NCBI GenBank assembly: GCA_031406795.1
Contig: JANOHV010000054.1
Location: forward strand, 1 to 15,580
Length of the DNA stretch: 15,580 nt
Source of the DNA: DATDCY01 sp031406795 [NCBI: Candidatus Rokuibacteriota bacterium]
GTDB lineage: Bacteria; JAUVQV01
Direction of reading: 5' to 3'
The notes under the pieces were generated by a model. That model was not told the DNA's origin and ran no database searches. It saw nothing but the letters and a program-made list of their open reading frames with translations. The translations under genes were made by a program, and so were the position numbers. This document shows, piece by piece, positions 6,494 to 13,312 of this stretch. Every line of letters begins with the position of its first letter. The first letter of the stretch is position 1.

Positions 6494-8383
6494 ATGGCAG
6501 ATACCGTCTCCGGGATGTTCCAGCAGGTCGTCGGCCGTCATGGCGGGCGTCCGGCCTTCCGCTACCGCGTCGGCGAGCAGTTCACCGACATCACCTTCCA
6601 GGAACTGGCCACGCGCGTCGAGGCGCTCGCGACCGCCCTGCTCGACCTGGGCGTGGCGCCGGGGCAGAATCTCGGCCTGATCTCCGACAACCGTCCGGAG
6701 TGGATCCTCTGCGACCTGGCCTGCATCTCGATCGGAGTCCCCGATGTGCCGCGGGGGAGCGACTCCACGGTCCGCGAAATCGAGTACATACTCGGGCACG
6801 CCGGCGCCTCCGGCGTTTTCATCGAGGACGCCCGCCGGCTCGAACGGATCGCGCCGCTGCGCGAGCGCCTCCCGGGGCTGCGCTTCCTCGTGGTGATGGA
6901 CCCGGACTGGACCGGACCGGTCGCTGCGGGCATCCACCGCCTCGCCGACCTGCTCGAGCGCGGCCGGGCGCTGCGCGCCGGCGGCGACCGACGGCTGGAG
7001 GCGGCTCGCGCTCTGATCCGCCCCGACGACATCGCAACCATCATCTACACCTCGGGGACCACCGGGGAGCCCAAAGGGGTGGTGCTCGCCCACCGCAACC
7101 TGATGCAGAACATCAGCGTGCTGCCCGGGCACCTGCAGATCACCCACGAGGACCGGTTCATCTCGCTGCTGCCGCCCTGGCACATCTTCGAGCGCATGGT
7201 GGAATACACCGCGATGGCCGCCGGCGCCAGCCAGAGCTACAGCTGCATCCGCACCCTGGGCGCCGACATGATCAGCGAGAAGCCGACGTTCATGGCGAGC
7301 GTCCCGCGCGTCTGGGAGGGGATTCTCGGCAGGGTCATGGCGAACATCGCCAAGGAGCCCGCGGCCAAACAGCGCATCTTCCGGCTGCTCCTCGGGGCGA
7401 GCAAGCGCTACACCGCGGCGAGCAAGGTCCTCCAGGGGCGCGACACCCTCTACGAGACACCGGCGCCGGCTGCGCGCCTCCTCACCCGGCTGCGCGCGCT
7501 GCTGACCGTGGCGACGCTGGCCCCGGTCTACGCGTTCGCCCAGAAGAAATTCGCGGCGATCCGGATGCGCACCGGCGGCAAACTGCGCGCGGCCGTCTCG
7601 GGCGGCGGGGCGCTGCCCCCCTACGTCGACGAATTCTTCTCCGCCGTGGGCATCACGCTGCTCGAAGGCTACGGTCTGACCGAGACTTCGCCGGTGCTCG
7701 CGGCGCGCACCTTCGACCGGCTGGTGCTCGGGACGGTGGGACTGCCGATCCCGGGCACGGAAATACGCATCGTCGACGAGCAGGGGCGCGATCTGCCGCA
7801 GGGCCAGAAGGGGGTCGTCCTGTGCCGCGGCGGCCAGATCATGCTCGGGTACCACAAACGCCCGGAGGAGACCGCGAAGGTGCTCTCCCCCGATGGCTGG
7901 TTCAACACCGGGGATCTCGGCCGCCTGACGATCCGCGGCGAACTCTCGCTGACCGGCCGGGCCAAGGAGACGATCGTGCTGCTCGGCGGCGAGAACGTCG
8001 AGCCGGCCCCGATCGAGGATGCGCTCAAGGAGAGCCAGTACCTCTCGCAGATCATGGTCGTCGGGCAGGACAAGAAGCACCTCGGGGCGCTGATCGTCCC
8101 GAATTTCGAAACCGTGCGCGACTGGCTCGCCGCCTGCGGCGCCGGGGGGGGGACCTCCCCGGAGGAGATCTGCAAGCGCGAGGAGGTCCATGCGCTCGTG
8201 AAGAAGGAACTGCACCGGCTGATGACCGAGGAGCGCGGCTTCAAGTACTACGAGCGCATCCCGCGTTTCCTGCTGCTGCCGCGCGAGTTCGCGGTCGGGG
8301 AGGAGTTGACGCAGACCATGAAGCTGCGCCGCAACGTGATCACGGAGCGCCGGGCGGAGGAGATCGCGTCGCTGTTCCGCTAG
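6494..8383 (+). CDS. long-chain fatty acid-CoA ligase (AMP-binding, FAA1-like)
   Basis: This 629-residue enzyme should activate a fatty acid by adenylation and transfer the acyl group to CoA in the cytoplasm or at the membrane. The ANL-superfamily motifs are intact: phosphate-binding loop YTSGTTGEPKGV (185-196), LLPPWHIFER (225-234), SGGGALPP, YGLTETSP (393-400), FNTGDLG with Asp474, and the hinge/A8 region TGRAKETIVLLGGENVEP (from 487). The C-terminal lid has LTQTMKLRRNVI with the expected catalytic Lys610. The long linker at about 285-355 (KRYTAASKVLQ to YAFAQKKF) is typical of FAA1/FadD15-type long-chain ligases and distinguishes them from acetyl-CoA synthetases. The start is ATG 6494 with GGGGAG upstream; in-frame upstream sequence to 6449 is non-native. 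A run of nine G at 8144-8152 encodes GGG in a variable loop before the lid. AmrS follows after 16 bases. Chain-length preference cannot be read here. Confidence 0.9.
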   Translation: MADTVSGMFQQVVGRHGGRPAFRYRVGEQFTDITFQELATRVEALATALLDLGVAPGQNLGLISDNRPEWILCDLACISIGVPDVPRGSDSTVREIEYILGHAGASGVFIEDARRLERIAPLRERLPGLRFLVVMDPDWTGPVAAGIHRLADLLERGRALRAGGDRRLEAARALIRPDDIATIIYTSGTTGEPKGVVLAHRNLMQNISVLPGHLQITHEDRFISLLPPWHIFERMVEYTAMAAGASQSYSCIRTLGADMISEKPTFMASVPRVWEGILGRVMANIAKEPAAKQRIFRLLLGASKRYTAASKVLQGRDTLYETPAPAARLLTRLRALLTVATLAPVYAFAQKKFAAIRMRTGGKLRAAVSGGGALPPYVDEFFSAVGITLLEGYGLTETSPVLAARTFDRLVLGTVGLPIPGTEIRIVDEQGRDLPQGQKGVVLCRGGQIMLGYHKRPEETAKVLSPDGWFNTGDLGRLTIRGELSLTGRAKETIVLLGGENVEPAPIEDALKESQYLSQIMVVGQDKKHLGALIVPNFETVRDWLAACGAGGGTSPEEICKREEVHALVKKELHRLMTEERGFKYYERIPRFLLLPREFAVGEELTQTMKLRRNVITERRAEEIASLFR

Positions 8384-8399
8384 GGGCAAGGGAGGGGCC

Positions 8400-9410
8400 A
8401 TGAAGGAAGCGTCGTTCTACACGAAGGACCCTGAAGGCATCGTTCACTGCAGCTTGTGCCCGCACCACTGCCGCATCAAGGTCGGGGAGGTCGGCATCTG
8501 CGGGGTCCGGCGCAACGACAGCGGAACGCTCGTGTCGCTCGTGTACGGCCTGACGGTCGCCGAGAACGTCGACCCGATCGAGAAGAAGCCGCTCTTTCAC
8601 TTCCTCCCGGGCACCACCAGCTTTTCGATCGCGACGGCGGGATGCAACCTGCGCTGCCGGCACTGCCAGAACGCCGACATCTCCCAGATGCCCCACAGCG
8701 TCGGCCGGATCGCCGGGCGCCCGCTGGCGCCAGCCGACGCGGCGCGTCGGGCGCGCGAAGCCGGGTGCGCGAGCATCTCCTACACGTACACCGAACCGAC
8801 GATCTTCTTCGAGTACGCGTTCGACACCGCGGTGCTCGCGAAGGCGGCGGGGCTCAAGAACGTCTTCGTCTCCAACGGCTACACGACCGCCGAGCCGCTG
8901 CGCGCGATCGCACCGTATCTCGATGCGGCGAACATCGATCTGAAGTCGTTCTCGGACTCCTTCTACAAGAAGATCTGCGGCGCGCGTCTGCAGCCGGTGC
9001 TGGACACCCTGAAGCTCTACCGCGAACTGAAGATCTGGCTCGAGGTGACGACGCTGGTGATCCCCGGCGAAAACGACTCGGACGAGGATCTCGGCGGCTG
9101 CGCGCGGTTCATCGCGGAGCAGCTCGGCCGGGACGTCCCCTGGCATGTCTCGGGCTTCCGCCCGACCTATCTGCTGACGGAGCGCCCGCGCACGCCGCCG
9201 GAGACGCTGCGGCGGGCGCGGCGGATCGGTCTGGAAGCGGGCTTGCAGTTCGTCTACGAGGGAAACATCCCCGGCGAGGGCGAGGACACCCTCTGCCCCG
9301 GGTGCGGCAAGACGGTCATCGCGCGGTACGGCTACACCGTGCGCGAGAACCGGCTGCGCGACGGCCATTGCCCGGACTGCCAGGCGGCGGTCCCGGGCGT
9401 CTGGGAGTAA
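8400..9410 (+). CDS. amrS: AmmeMemoRadiSam system radical SAM enzyme AmrS
   Basis: This 336-residue protein is the radical SAM member of the AmmeMemoRadiSam set. The N-terminus has a Cys cluster (Cys17, Cys20, Cys24, Cys34 in CSLCPHHC and GICGVR). The radical SAM cluster site is CNLRCRHC (Cys82, Cys86, Cys89), preceded by FSIATAG. Then come SYTYTEPTIFFEYA, NGYTTAEPL and NIDLKSFSDSFYKK, which are characteristic of this family and of pyruvate formate-lyase-activase-like relatives. The C-terminus has a four-Cys zinc-ribbon or rubredoxin-like knuckle (Cys299, Cys302, Cys324, Cys327). The partners normally found in this system, an AMMECR1-domain protein and a Memo-like protein, are not in the window. 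The start is ATG 8400 directly behind GGAGGGG, 16 bases after the acyl-CoA ligase stop, so the two are probably co-transcribed. The modified substrate cannot be derived from sequence. The low-G+C region begins just downstream. Confidence 0.9.
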   Translation: MKEASFYTKDPEGIVHCSLCPHHCRIKVGEVGICGVRRNDSGTLVSLVYGLTVAENVDPIEKKPLFHFLPGTTSFSIATAGCNLRCRHCQNADISQMPHSVGRIAGRPLAPADAARRAREAGCASISYTYTEPTIFFEYAFDTAVLAKAAGLKNVFVSNGYTTAEPLRAIAPYLDAANIDLKSFSDSFYKKICGARLQPVLDTLKLYRELKIWLEVTTLVIPGENDSDEDLGGCARFIAEQLGRDVPWHVSGFRPTYLLTERPRTPPETLRRARRIGLEAGLQFVYEGNIPGEGEDTLCPGCGKTVIARYGYTVRENRLRDGHCPDCQAAVPGVWE

Positions 9411-9512
9411 ATTAACACGGACCCGCGTCATCATCCTTCGTGCACGGGGAGGAATTCGTTCACGTGCGCGAGGCGGCGGGGGCTTCCCTTCGGTCGTGCG
9501 TCTCAGCCGCCG

Positions 9513-9532
9513 GCCCGGAGCGGGGCCCGGGC
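9513..9532. other. GC-rich stem-loop downstream of amrS
   Basis: A 6-bp stem (GCCCGG/CCGGGC) with an 8-base loop lies between the convergent amrS and lipoprotein genes. Neither strand shows a T run after it, so a role as terminator for either gene is only a possibility. The rest of the 200-base gap (9411-9610) shows nothing recognisable. Confidence 0.25.
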
Positions 9533-9610
9533 TGATCGGCGTCTTCGCGCCATCTCCCTCCCGGGAAACCCACAGCCGCCTCGCTGGGGTGAAGCACGTT
9601 ATTGCGCGGT

Positions 9611-10126
9611 TTATAGGCTGTTGCGAACGTGTTCTGCCGTTTCCGTAATCATACCGTTCGGTGTGCTAAAATTGCTGCCTGCCTCTTTTCGTTGGCTGAA
9701 AAATGCACTAACGGTGCCGTCTTCGATGCGAAGAATGCGAATGGAGATGCCAACTCGGTCGACCCGAAAAGTAAACGGAGCAACATCGTAGTAATCGTCA
9801 ACTTCACCGTTAATGACATACTTGAATCCCTTGCTCTTCGCCAGAGCAACAGCGGCATCATCGGTGAACGTCTCTCGGGGGCCAACGGGCCTAGAGAGAG
9901 GCACCGCGCTAAATTTTGACGACCCTGAAAAAACTTGAGCGAAGATGTTGCCGGCTCTATTGCCAGAGCCATCACAGTCCTCTTGACCTGTAATAAGGCA
10001 GTCTCGAAATGGGATGACGGCTAAATCTGATCCGATGGGTATCTGGTTGCGCTTCACAACTTGTGGGGTCAATGCGCATGAGACCAGAAGCAGCGGCAGA
10101 ATCAGGAGAGAGTGGTAAAGTCGCAC
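9611..10126 (-). CDS. hypothetical lipoprotein of low G+C, probably acquired
   Basis: I do not recognise a firm family. The protein is 171 residues with a lipoprotein signal: MRLYHSLLILPLLLVSC, lipobox LVSC with Cys17. After processing, a single alpha/beta domain of about 150 residues reads SDLAVIPFRDC, an AQVFSGSSKFSAVPLSRP stretch, DDAAVALAKSKGFKYVINGEVDDYYD and RVGISIRILRIEDGTVSAFFSQ. That pattern (VIPF, then ALAKSKGFKYVINGEV, then IRILRIEDG) resembles small envelope lipoproteins of the DUF4823/TolB-N or GNA1162-like kind. It is offered as a fold guess only. The start is GTG 10126, strongly supported by AGGAGG seven bases upstream. Base composition is near 50% G+C with A/T-ending codons, unlike every housekeeping gene around it, so recent transfer is likely. 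It is convergent with amrS and lies downstream of an imperfect inverted repeat and a broken IS. Confidence 0.75.
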   Translation of the reverse strand: MRLYHSLLILPLLLVSCALTPQVVKRNQIPIGSDLAVIPFRDCLITGQEDCDGSGNRAGNIFAQVFSGSSKFSAVPLSRPVGPRETFTDDAAVALAKSKGFKYVINGEVDDYYDVAPFTFRVDRVGISIRILRIEDGTVSAFFSQRKEAGSNFSTPNGMITETAEHVRNSL

Positions 10127-10456
10127 GATTATTCCTCCTCATGTTGGGTTTAGCGGTTAGCTGCCTGGTGCGCTTGCGGCCCGTTTTCTCCTTCGCCTTG
10201 GACGCTGGCACTGTCACGCTTGGGCGAAAAGCAAGCGCGCTAGCTATAACGCCACGGCTACGTCAAAGTCCGTCGGTCTCCCGAGGCGGCTCGGCGAGCA
10301 ATGGTGGCACCCACGGGCCCAACCGTACGGCTACGGGGCTGATCCGGGTTGCGAGAGGGGTGCAAGAACGCGGCAGCGGGTGCCTGAGGGCTGGATTGGG
10401 CACCGGCAGGCAGGGCTGTACCCCGACGGAAACGGCAGAGAGAGTGCCGCGAACGC
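10127..10456. other. gene-free stretch between lipoprotein and IS transposase
   Basis: This 330-base stretch holds the imperfect inverted repeat at 10156-10250 and a candidate left end of the IS at 10411. The short open frames in it have no ribosome sites or family resemblance. I see no convincing gene or terminator. Confidence 0.5.
10156..10250. repeat. imperfect inverted repeat of about 95 bp
   Basis: Arms of about 40 bases pair in blocks: GTTAGCT (10156-10162) with AGCTATAAC (10242-10250), GCGCTTGC (10170-10177) with GCAAGCGC (10231-10238), and TTCGCC (10192-10197) with GGCGAA (10223-10228). Spacers between blocks differ on the two sides. It lies just upstream of the acquired lipoprotein gene. 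Layout and ends recall integron attC sites, but the GTT-type end is on the left and the AAC-type end on the right, the reverse of a normal attC. It could be a 5' leader structure, a small mobile repeat or chance. Confidence 0.4.
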
Positions 10457-12281
10457 TTAACGACCGGCGATGGCCAGGGCGCGCCAAGGCGACGCCGAGG
10501 CTTCGCGACGAGCACGGGCGATGTTCTTCACCCCGCGCAGTCGCAGCAGGGTCACCACAGCATTTCTCAGGGTCGCGAGAACCTGCGGCGCGTTGCCCTT
10601 GCGCACGGTGGAGAGATCCTCGGCGAAGGTTGTGTCCCGAACCCAGTGCCCCTTATTCTCGATGCCCCAGTGCCAGCGCACCAGCCCCGACAGACGCCCG
10701 GGATCGGCACGCTCGGGAGTCAGGCTGGTGATCCCGTGGACGGTCTCCGTACGAGTCTTGCCGGATCGCACGTTGGTGCTGTGACGACGCATGGTCCAAA
10801 CTTGGGCGACATGGGGGAAATTGACGAAGTCGTTGATCTCAGTGCTGGTCCAAATTTCACGAATGTCGATGCGGCCGTGCGACTTCTCCTGCGTCCGGTG
10901 CTGAGGGGGGAAATGCGCTCAAACCCAACGCTTCGATGTCTTCGCGCAGAGTTTTTTGATTGTCTTTGACGGTCATCACGAAGTCGGCCTTCTTGTGCTC
11001 CTTGATGTAGTTTGCGGTATCGCTCTGCGTGTGCAGCGCATCGAGGGTGACAACCTTGCCCGCCAGATTCAGAGGCTCGAGCAGCACCTTGACCATGGGA
11101 ATCTCATTGGTTTTTTCGCTGACCCTGATCTGCGACACCATAATGCCGTGGTTGTTCAAGAACGCCCCGAGCAGGTGGACCTTGGTTCCCCCGGCCTTGC
11201 TCGCTCCGCGGATCTCCTTGCCATCGACCGCGATCACCTCCTCGGTTTCCAACTCCACCCACCCGCGCAGCGCCGCGTCGATCGGCACCGGGTCTACCCG
11301 CTGGAGAAACCGGCGGATGGTTGGCTCGCTCGGAGCCACGCAACGCCCGGAGCTCGGATCACGCCGGCAGCCAAGGCGCCGCAATATGCGCTGCGGACAG
11401 CGTCCCGCCCACTCGGCAATCGCCGCAATGCTCTGCGCATTGCTCACCAACGCGCAAATCGCCACCGCGAGAATCGAGATCTTGCCATGACGAATCCCTC
11501 TGCGGCAGCGGTGTTCGGGGATGCCATTGAGTCGTAGCCATAAATCATCCAGCCGCTTGTCCGTGATGGTCATCGAAGTCACCTCCGGCATGCGTTGGTG
11601 TAACGGAGCCAGGTCAACCAGTCGCCGGCGTCCCTGACGGTCCAGTTCGCGCACCAGGACAATCTTGGGGTTGCCGTGCGCGTGATAGGTGCCATGCGCC
11701 TTGCCGTAGCCCAGCGTCTGCCCCAAAACGCTCCAGCCAGCGGCGCGGTAACAGGTGCCGCGAAAATAGCGCGGGTCAACGAAGGTTTCGGCCAGCAGGA
11801 TTGGATGAGCATAGGCCAGCTGCCAATCAGCAGATAAGCGCCGCAGATTCAGGCCCAACAACCGCGAGGCAAGATGGGGAATGCGATATCCCGGCAGGAT
11901 CAAGAACCGTGCGTTATTTGCGATCAACGCCAGACGTTGCTCGCGCAGCGGGGAGCGCCAGCCGATCCAGCGGTCACGGGCCCCGCATTTGAGCGCCGCC
12001 GCCGACCAGCCCAGCAGCGCCACCCACTGACCATCGCTTTCGCCAACATAGCGCAGCGACTCCCCGACCAGCCCCCGCATCCCCAGATAATGATGCTCCC
12101 GCATCAGCTCGTCCCAGCGCCCACGCTCCTCGCGCTGCGCCAGTCGAACCACTACCGTGCGGACAATTTCCCGCTCACGGTTCAACATGCCGATTACCGT
12201 ACACAAACACCAAGCGGGTGTCCAGAGACAAATAATGCTGAGCTTTAGTAATTCCTTAGATCAGTGGATGACAGGGCCCTG
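10411..12281 (-). mobile_element. ISAs1-family insertion sequence (tentative boundaries)
   Basis: The transposase remnant at 10457-12188 defines the element. The ends are tentative: a CAGGGC start on the plus strand at 10411, 46 bases beyond the transposase stop, faces CAGGGC read on the minus strand from 12281, about 90 bases before the start codon. Beyond the first six bases the two ends match only partly when gaps are allowed (TGT and CC blocks). No clear 8-10 base target duplication flanks them. Size (about 1.9 kb) exceeds ordinary ISAs1 elements because of the extra N-terminal domain. The transposase core is certain; the exact borders are not. Confidence 0.4.
10457..12188 (-). pseudogene. 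ISAs1-family transposase with N-terminal DUF4338 (DruA-like) domain, frameshifted
   Basis: One coding sequence is split between two frames. From the ATG at 12188, residues 1-190 form a DUF4338 domain, the family of Druantia DruA (EHHYLGMRGLVGESLRYVG, HLASRLLGLNLRRLSADW, RYFRGTCYRAAGW). Next comes the H-repeat-associated N-terminal domain (ISILAVAICALVSNAQSIAAIAEW). The DDE core has Asp322 in AVDGKEIRGA and Asp383 in VTLDALHTQ. This frame runs to LGLSAFPP and then reads nonsense to a stop at 10857. The adjacent frame continues naturally with QHRTQEKSHGRIDIREIW and later RWHWGIENKGHWVRDTTFAED, carrying the DDE glutamate, ending at 10457. Removing one base from the six-G run at 10905-10910 (CCCCCC on the coding strand) restores one frame. 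An ATG at 10792 in the second frame is internal, not a true start. Most likely a dead element; programmed frameshifting at CCC-CCC-T or a sequencing slip are alternatives. Confidence 0.88.
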
Positions 12282-12299
12282 ATGAGAACCGGCTCAGGC

Positions 12300-12327
12300 T
12301 TGACAGGGATCTGCCGGCGGTTATGCT
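12300..12327 (+). promoter_or_regulatory. sigma70-type promoter of the diheme cytochrome gene
   Basis: A perfect -35 TTGACA (12300-12305), a 16-base spacer and a -10-like TATGCT (12322-12327) lie about 100 bases before the cytochrome ATG at 12430. The region around the -10 is markedly A/T-rich (TATAAAGTTATAAAAG) compared with the surroundings. The promoter starts about 19 bases beyond the tentative right end of the IS, so the insertion seems to have left the core promoter intact while cutting off anything further upstream. Confidence 0.6.
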
Positions 12328-12429
12328 ATAAAGTTATAAAAGGGATAGGTTAGGCACTGCGCCGACAGTCGCATGGTGCAGCGGGGTAATCTCGCGGACG
12401 TGGTGGAATGTAAACAGGGAGGTAGGCTT

Positions 12430-12993
12430 ATGACAGTTCGTCGTCTACTCGTTGTCGTTGCTCTCGCGGCGCTCTTGCTGTCCCTCTTCGGCGCGGAAAC
12501 AGTCCCGGCGCAGGACGCCCCCCCAGAGGACGCACTGCTGGCCGAGAAGTGCGGTCTCTGCCATTCGGGCCATCGGATCTACATCCTTGAACCGGCAAAG
12601 CTCAAAGAAACCATCGAGCGCATGCGGAGCAAAAACCCGGACTGGATCAGCACCATCCAGAGCGAACATATCGCCAGGGTCGTCGCGAAGATCGCGAATG
12701 ACCCGAACGTCATCGCCATCCGCCTTGCCTGGACGGAGTCCGTTGGGCGCGGTACAGCCCTTTTCAATGACCAGACCCTCGGGAAGAAGGGCGTCAGCTG
12801 CTCGAGTTGCCACAAGAAGCCCGAGGCCTTCCGGCAGATCGAGGACACCTACCCGCGCTGGAACGCGAAGCTCAAGCGATTCGTGGGGCTCGACGAGACA
12901 ATCTTGACGATGATGCGTGAGAAGGTCGGCGCGGACGTGGCCGCCACGGACCAGCGACTCATGGACCTGCTCATCTACCTCAAGAGTCGCTGA
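12430..12993 (+). CDS. periplasmic diheme cytochrome c
   Basis: This exported 187-residue protein starts with MTVRR and a hydrophobic segment. A probable signal-peptidase site follows, around the Ala residues before QDAPPEDA (residue 28). It has two c-type heme sites: CGLCH (Cys41, Cys44, His45) and CSSCH (Cys124, Cys127, His128). The first half (LLAEKCGLCHSGHRI, then KLKETIERMRSKNPDWIS) looks like a small class I cytochrome domain. The second (GRGTALFNDQTLGKKGVSCSSCHKKPEAF, ending LMDLLIYLKS) looks like a di-domain cytochrome of the peroxidase/SoxA-like shape, with possible distal Met ligands in MRSKNP and LMDL. It is probably an electron carrier; no partner oxidase or reductase is nearby. 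The start is ATG 12430, with GGGAGG just upstream; in-frame sequence before it is untranslated leader. It has its own promoter (12300-12327) and a hairpin after the stop, and appears monocistronic. Confidence 0.88.
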   Translation: MTVRRLLVVVALAALLLSLFGAETVPAQDAPPEDALLAEKCGLCHSGHRIYILEPAKLKETIERMRSKNPDWISTIQSEHIARVVAKIANDPNVIAIRLAWTESVGRGTALFNDQTLGKKGVSCSSCHKKPEAFRQIEDTYPRWNAKLKRFVGLDETILTMMREKVGADVAATDQRLMDLLIYLKSR

Positions 12994-13016
12994 AGCTCCC
13001 GCGGCGCGGATTCTCT

Positions 13017-13035
13017 CGGGGCTCTCCGAGCCCCG
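13017..13035 (+). terminator. hairpin after the diheme cytochrome gene
   Basis: A perfect 8-bp GC stem (CGGGGCTC/GAGCCCCG) with a 3-base loop begins 24 bases after the cytochrome stop. Only a poor T tract follows (CTTC), so it may be a weak intrinsic terminator or a 3'-end stabilising structure. It lies between converging transcription units. Confidence 0.45.
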
Positions 13036-13099
13036 CTTCAGGCAATTGTTGCCGCACCACCCGCCCGCCTCCCGTTCGTTGTCCCCCACGCTCGCCGTC

Positions 13100-13310
13100 G
13101 CCGCCGGGATGGTGCCCCGAGGCACCCGGGTTCCTACCGCGGTGAGCTGCGCGATGACCCGCGGGTCCTCGGTGTTGAAGGGATCGAGATCGATGACTTT
13201 CCGGTAGTGCATCAGCGCTTCGTCGAATTTTCCGTCCTTGATCAGCTGTTCGGCTATCTGCAGGTGGACCCGGATGAGCTGCCGGGGGTTGCGCCGATAC
13301 CCCTCCCGGG
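13100..13310 (-). pseudogene. TPR-protein remnant
   Basis: Directly after the potassium channel stop, the minus strand encodes a clear tetratricopeptide repeat. It begins REGYRRNPRQLIRVHLQIAE, then KDGKFDEALMHYRKVIDLDP and DPRVIAQL. The G, A, Y and P positions fit the TPR consensus, and codon use is GC-rich like native genes. No ATG, GTG or TTG precedes this stretch in its frame, and a stop lies upstream inside the channel gene. The first ATG (13212) cuts the repeat in half. Downstream, the frame loses sense near 13130 and runs on antisense to the cytochrome. A GGTGCC/GGCACC stem (13111-13126) sits at that point and could be the old terminator. I read it as a degraded last gene of the LysM-channel operon; an unusual start codon or a sequence error is the alternative. 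Confidence 0.5.
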
Positions 13311-13312
13311 CG

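Noticed and set aside
6410-8401. 663-codon open frame on the minus strand across the acyl-CoA ligase.
   Set aside because: It is antisense to a gene with all family motifs, and its Arg/Asp/Glu/His-rich low-complexity product is typical of a GC-rich shadow frame.
10156-10250. Calling the inverted repeat an integron attC site and the lipoprotein a gene cassette.
   Set aside because: The GTT and AAC ends are in the wrong order on both strands, no second attC follows the lipoprotein gene, and no integrase is present.
10457-10792. Separate small gene starting at the ATG at 10792.
   Set aside because: Its sequence is the C-terminal part of the ISAs1 transposase, and coding continuity extends upstream of the ATG to the frameshift at 10905-10910.
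9411-12430. A complete Druantia-type defence system around the DUF4338 domain.
   Set aside because: The DUF4338 domain belongs to a transposase, and no DruB-E genes, helicase or methyltransferase is nearby.
12445-13212. 255-codon minus-strand frame starting with MHYRK.
   Set aside because: Only its first part is TPR-like; the rest is antisense to the diheme cytochrome. The TPR part is reported separately as a remnant.
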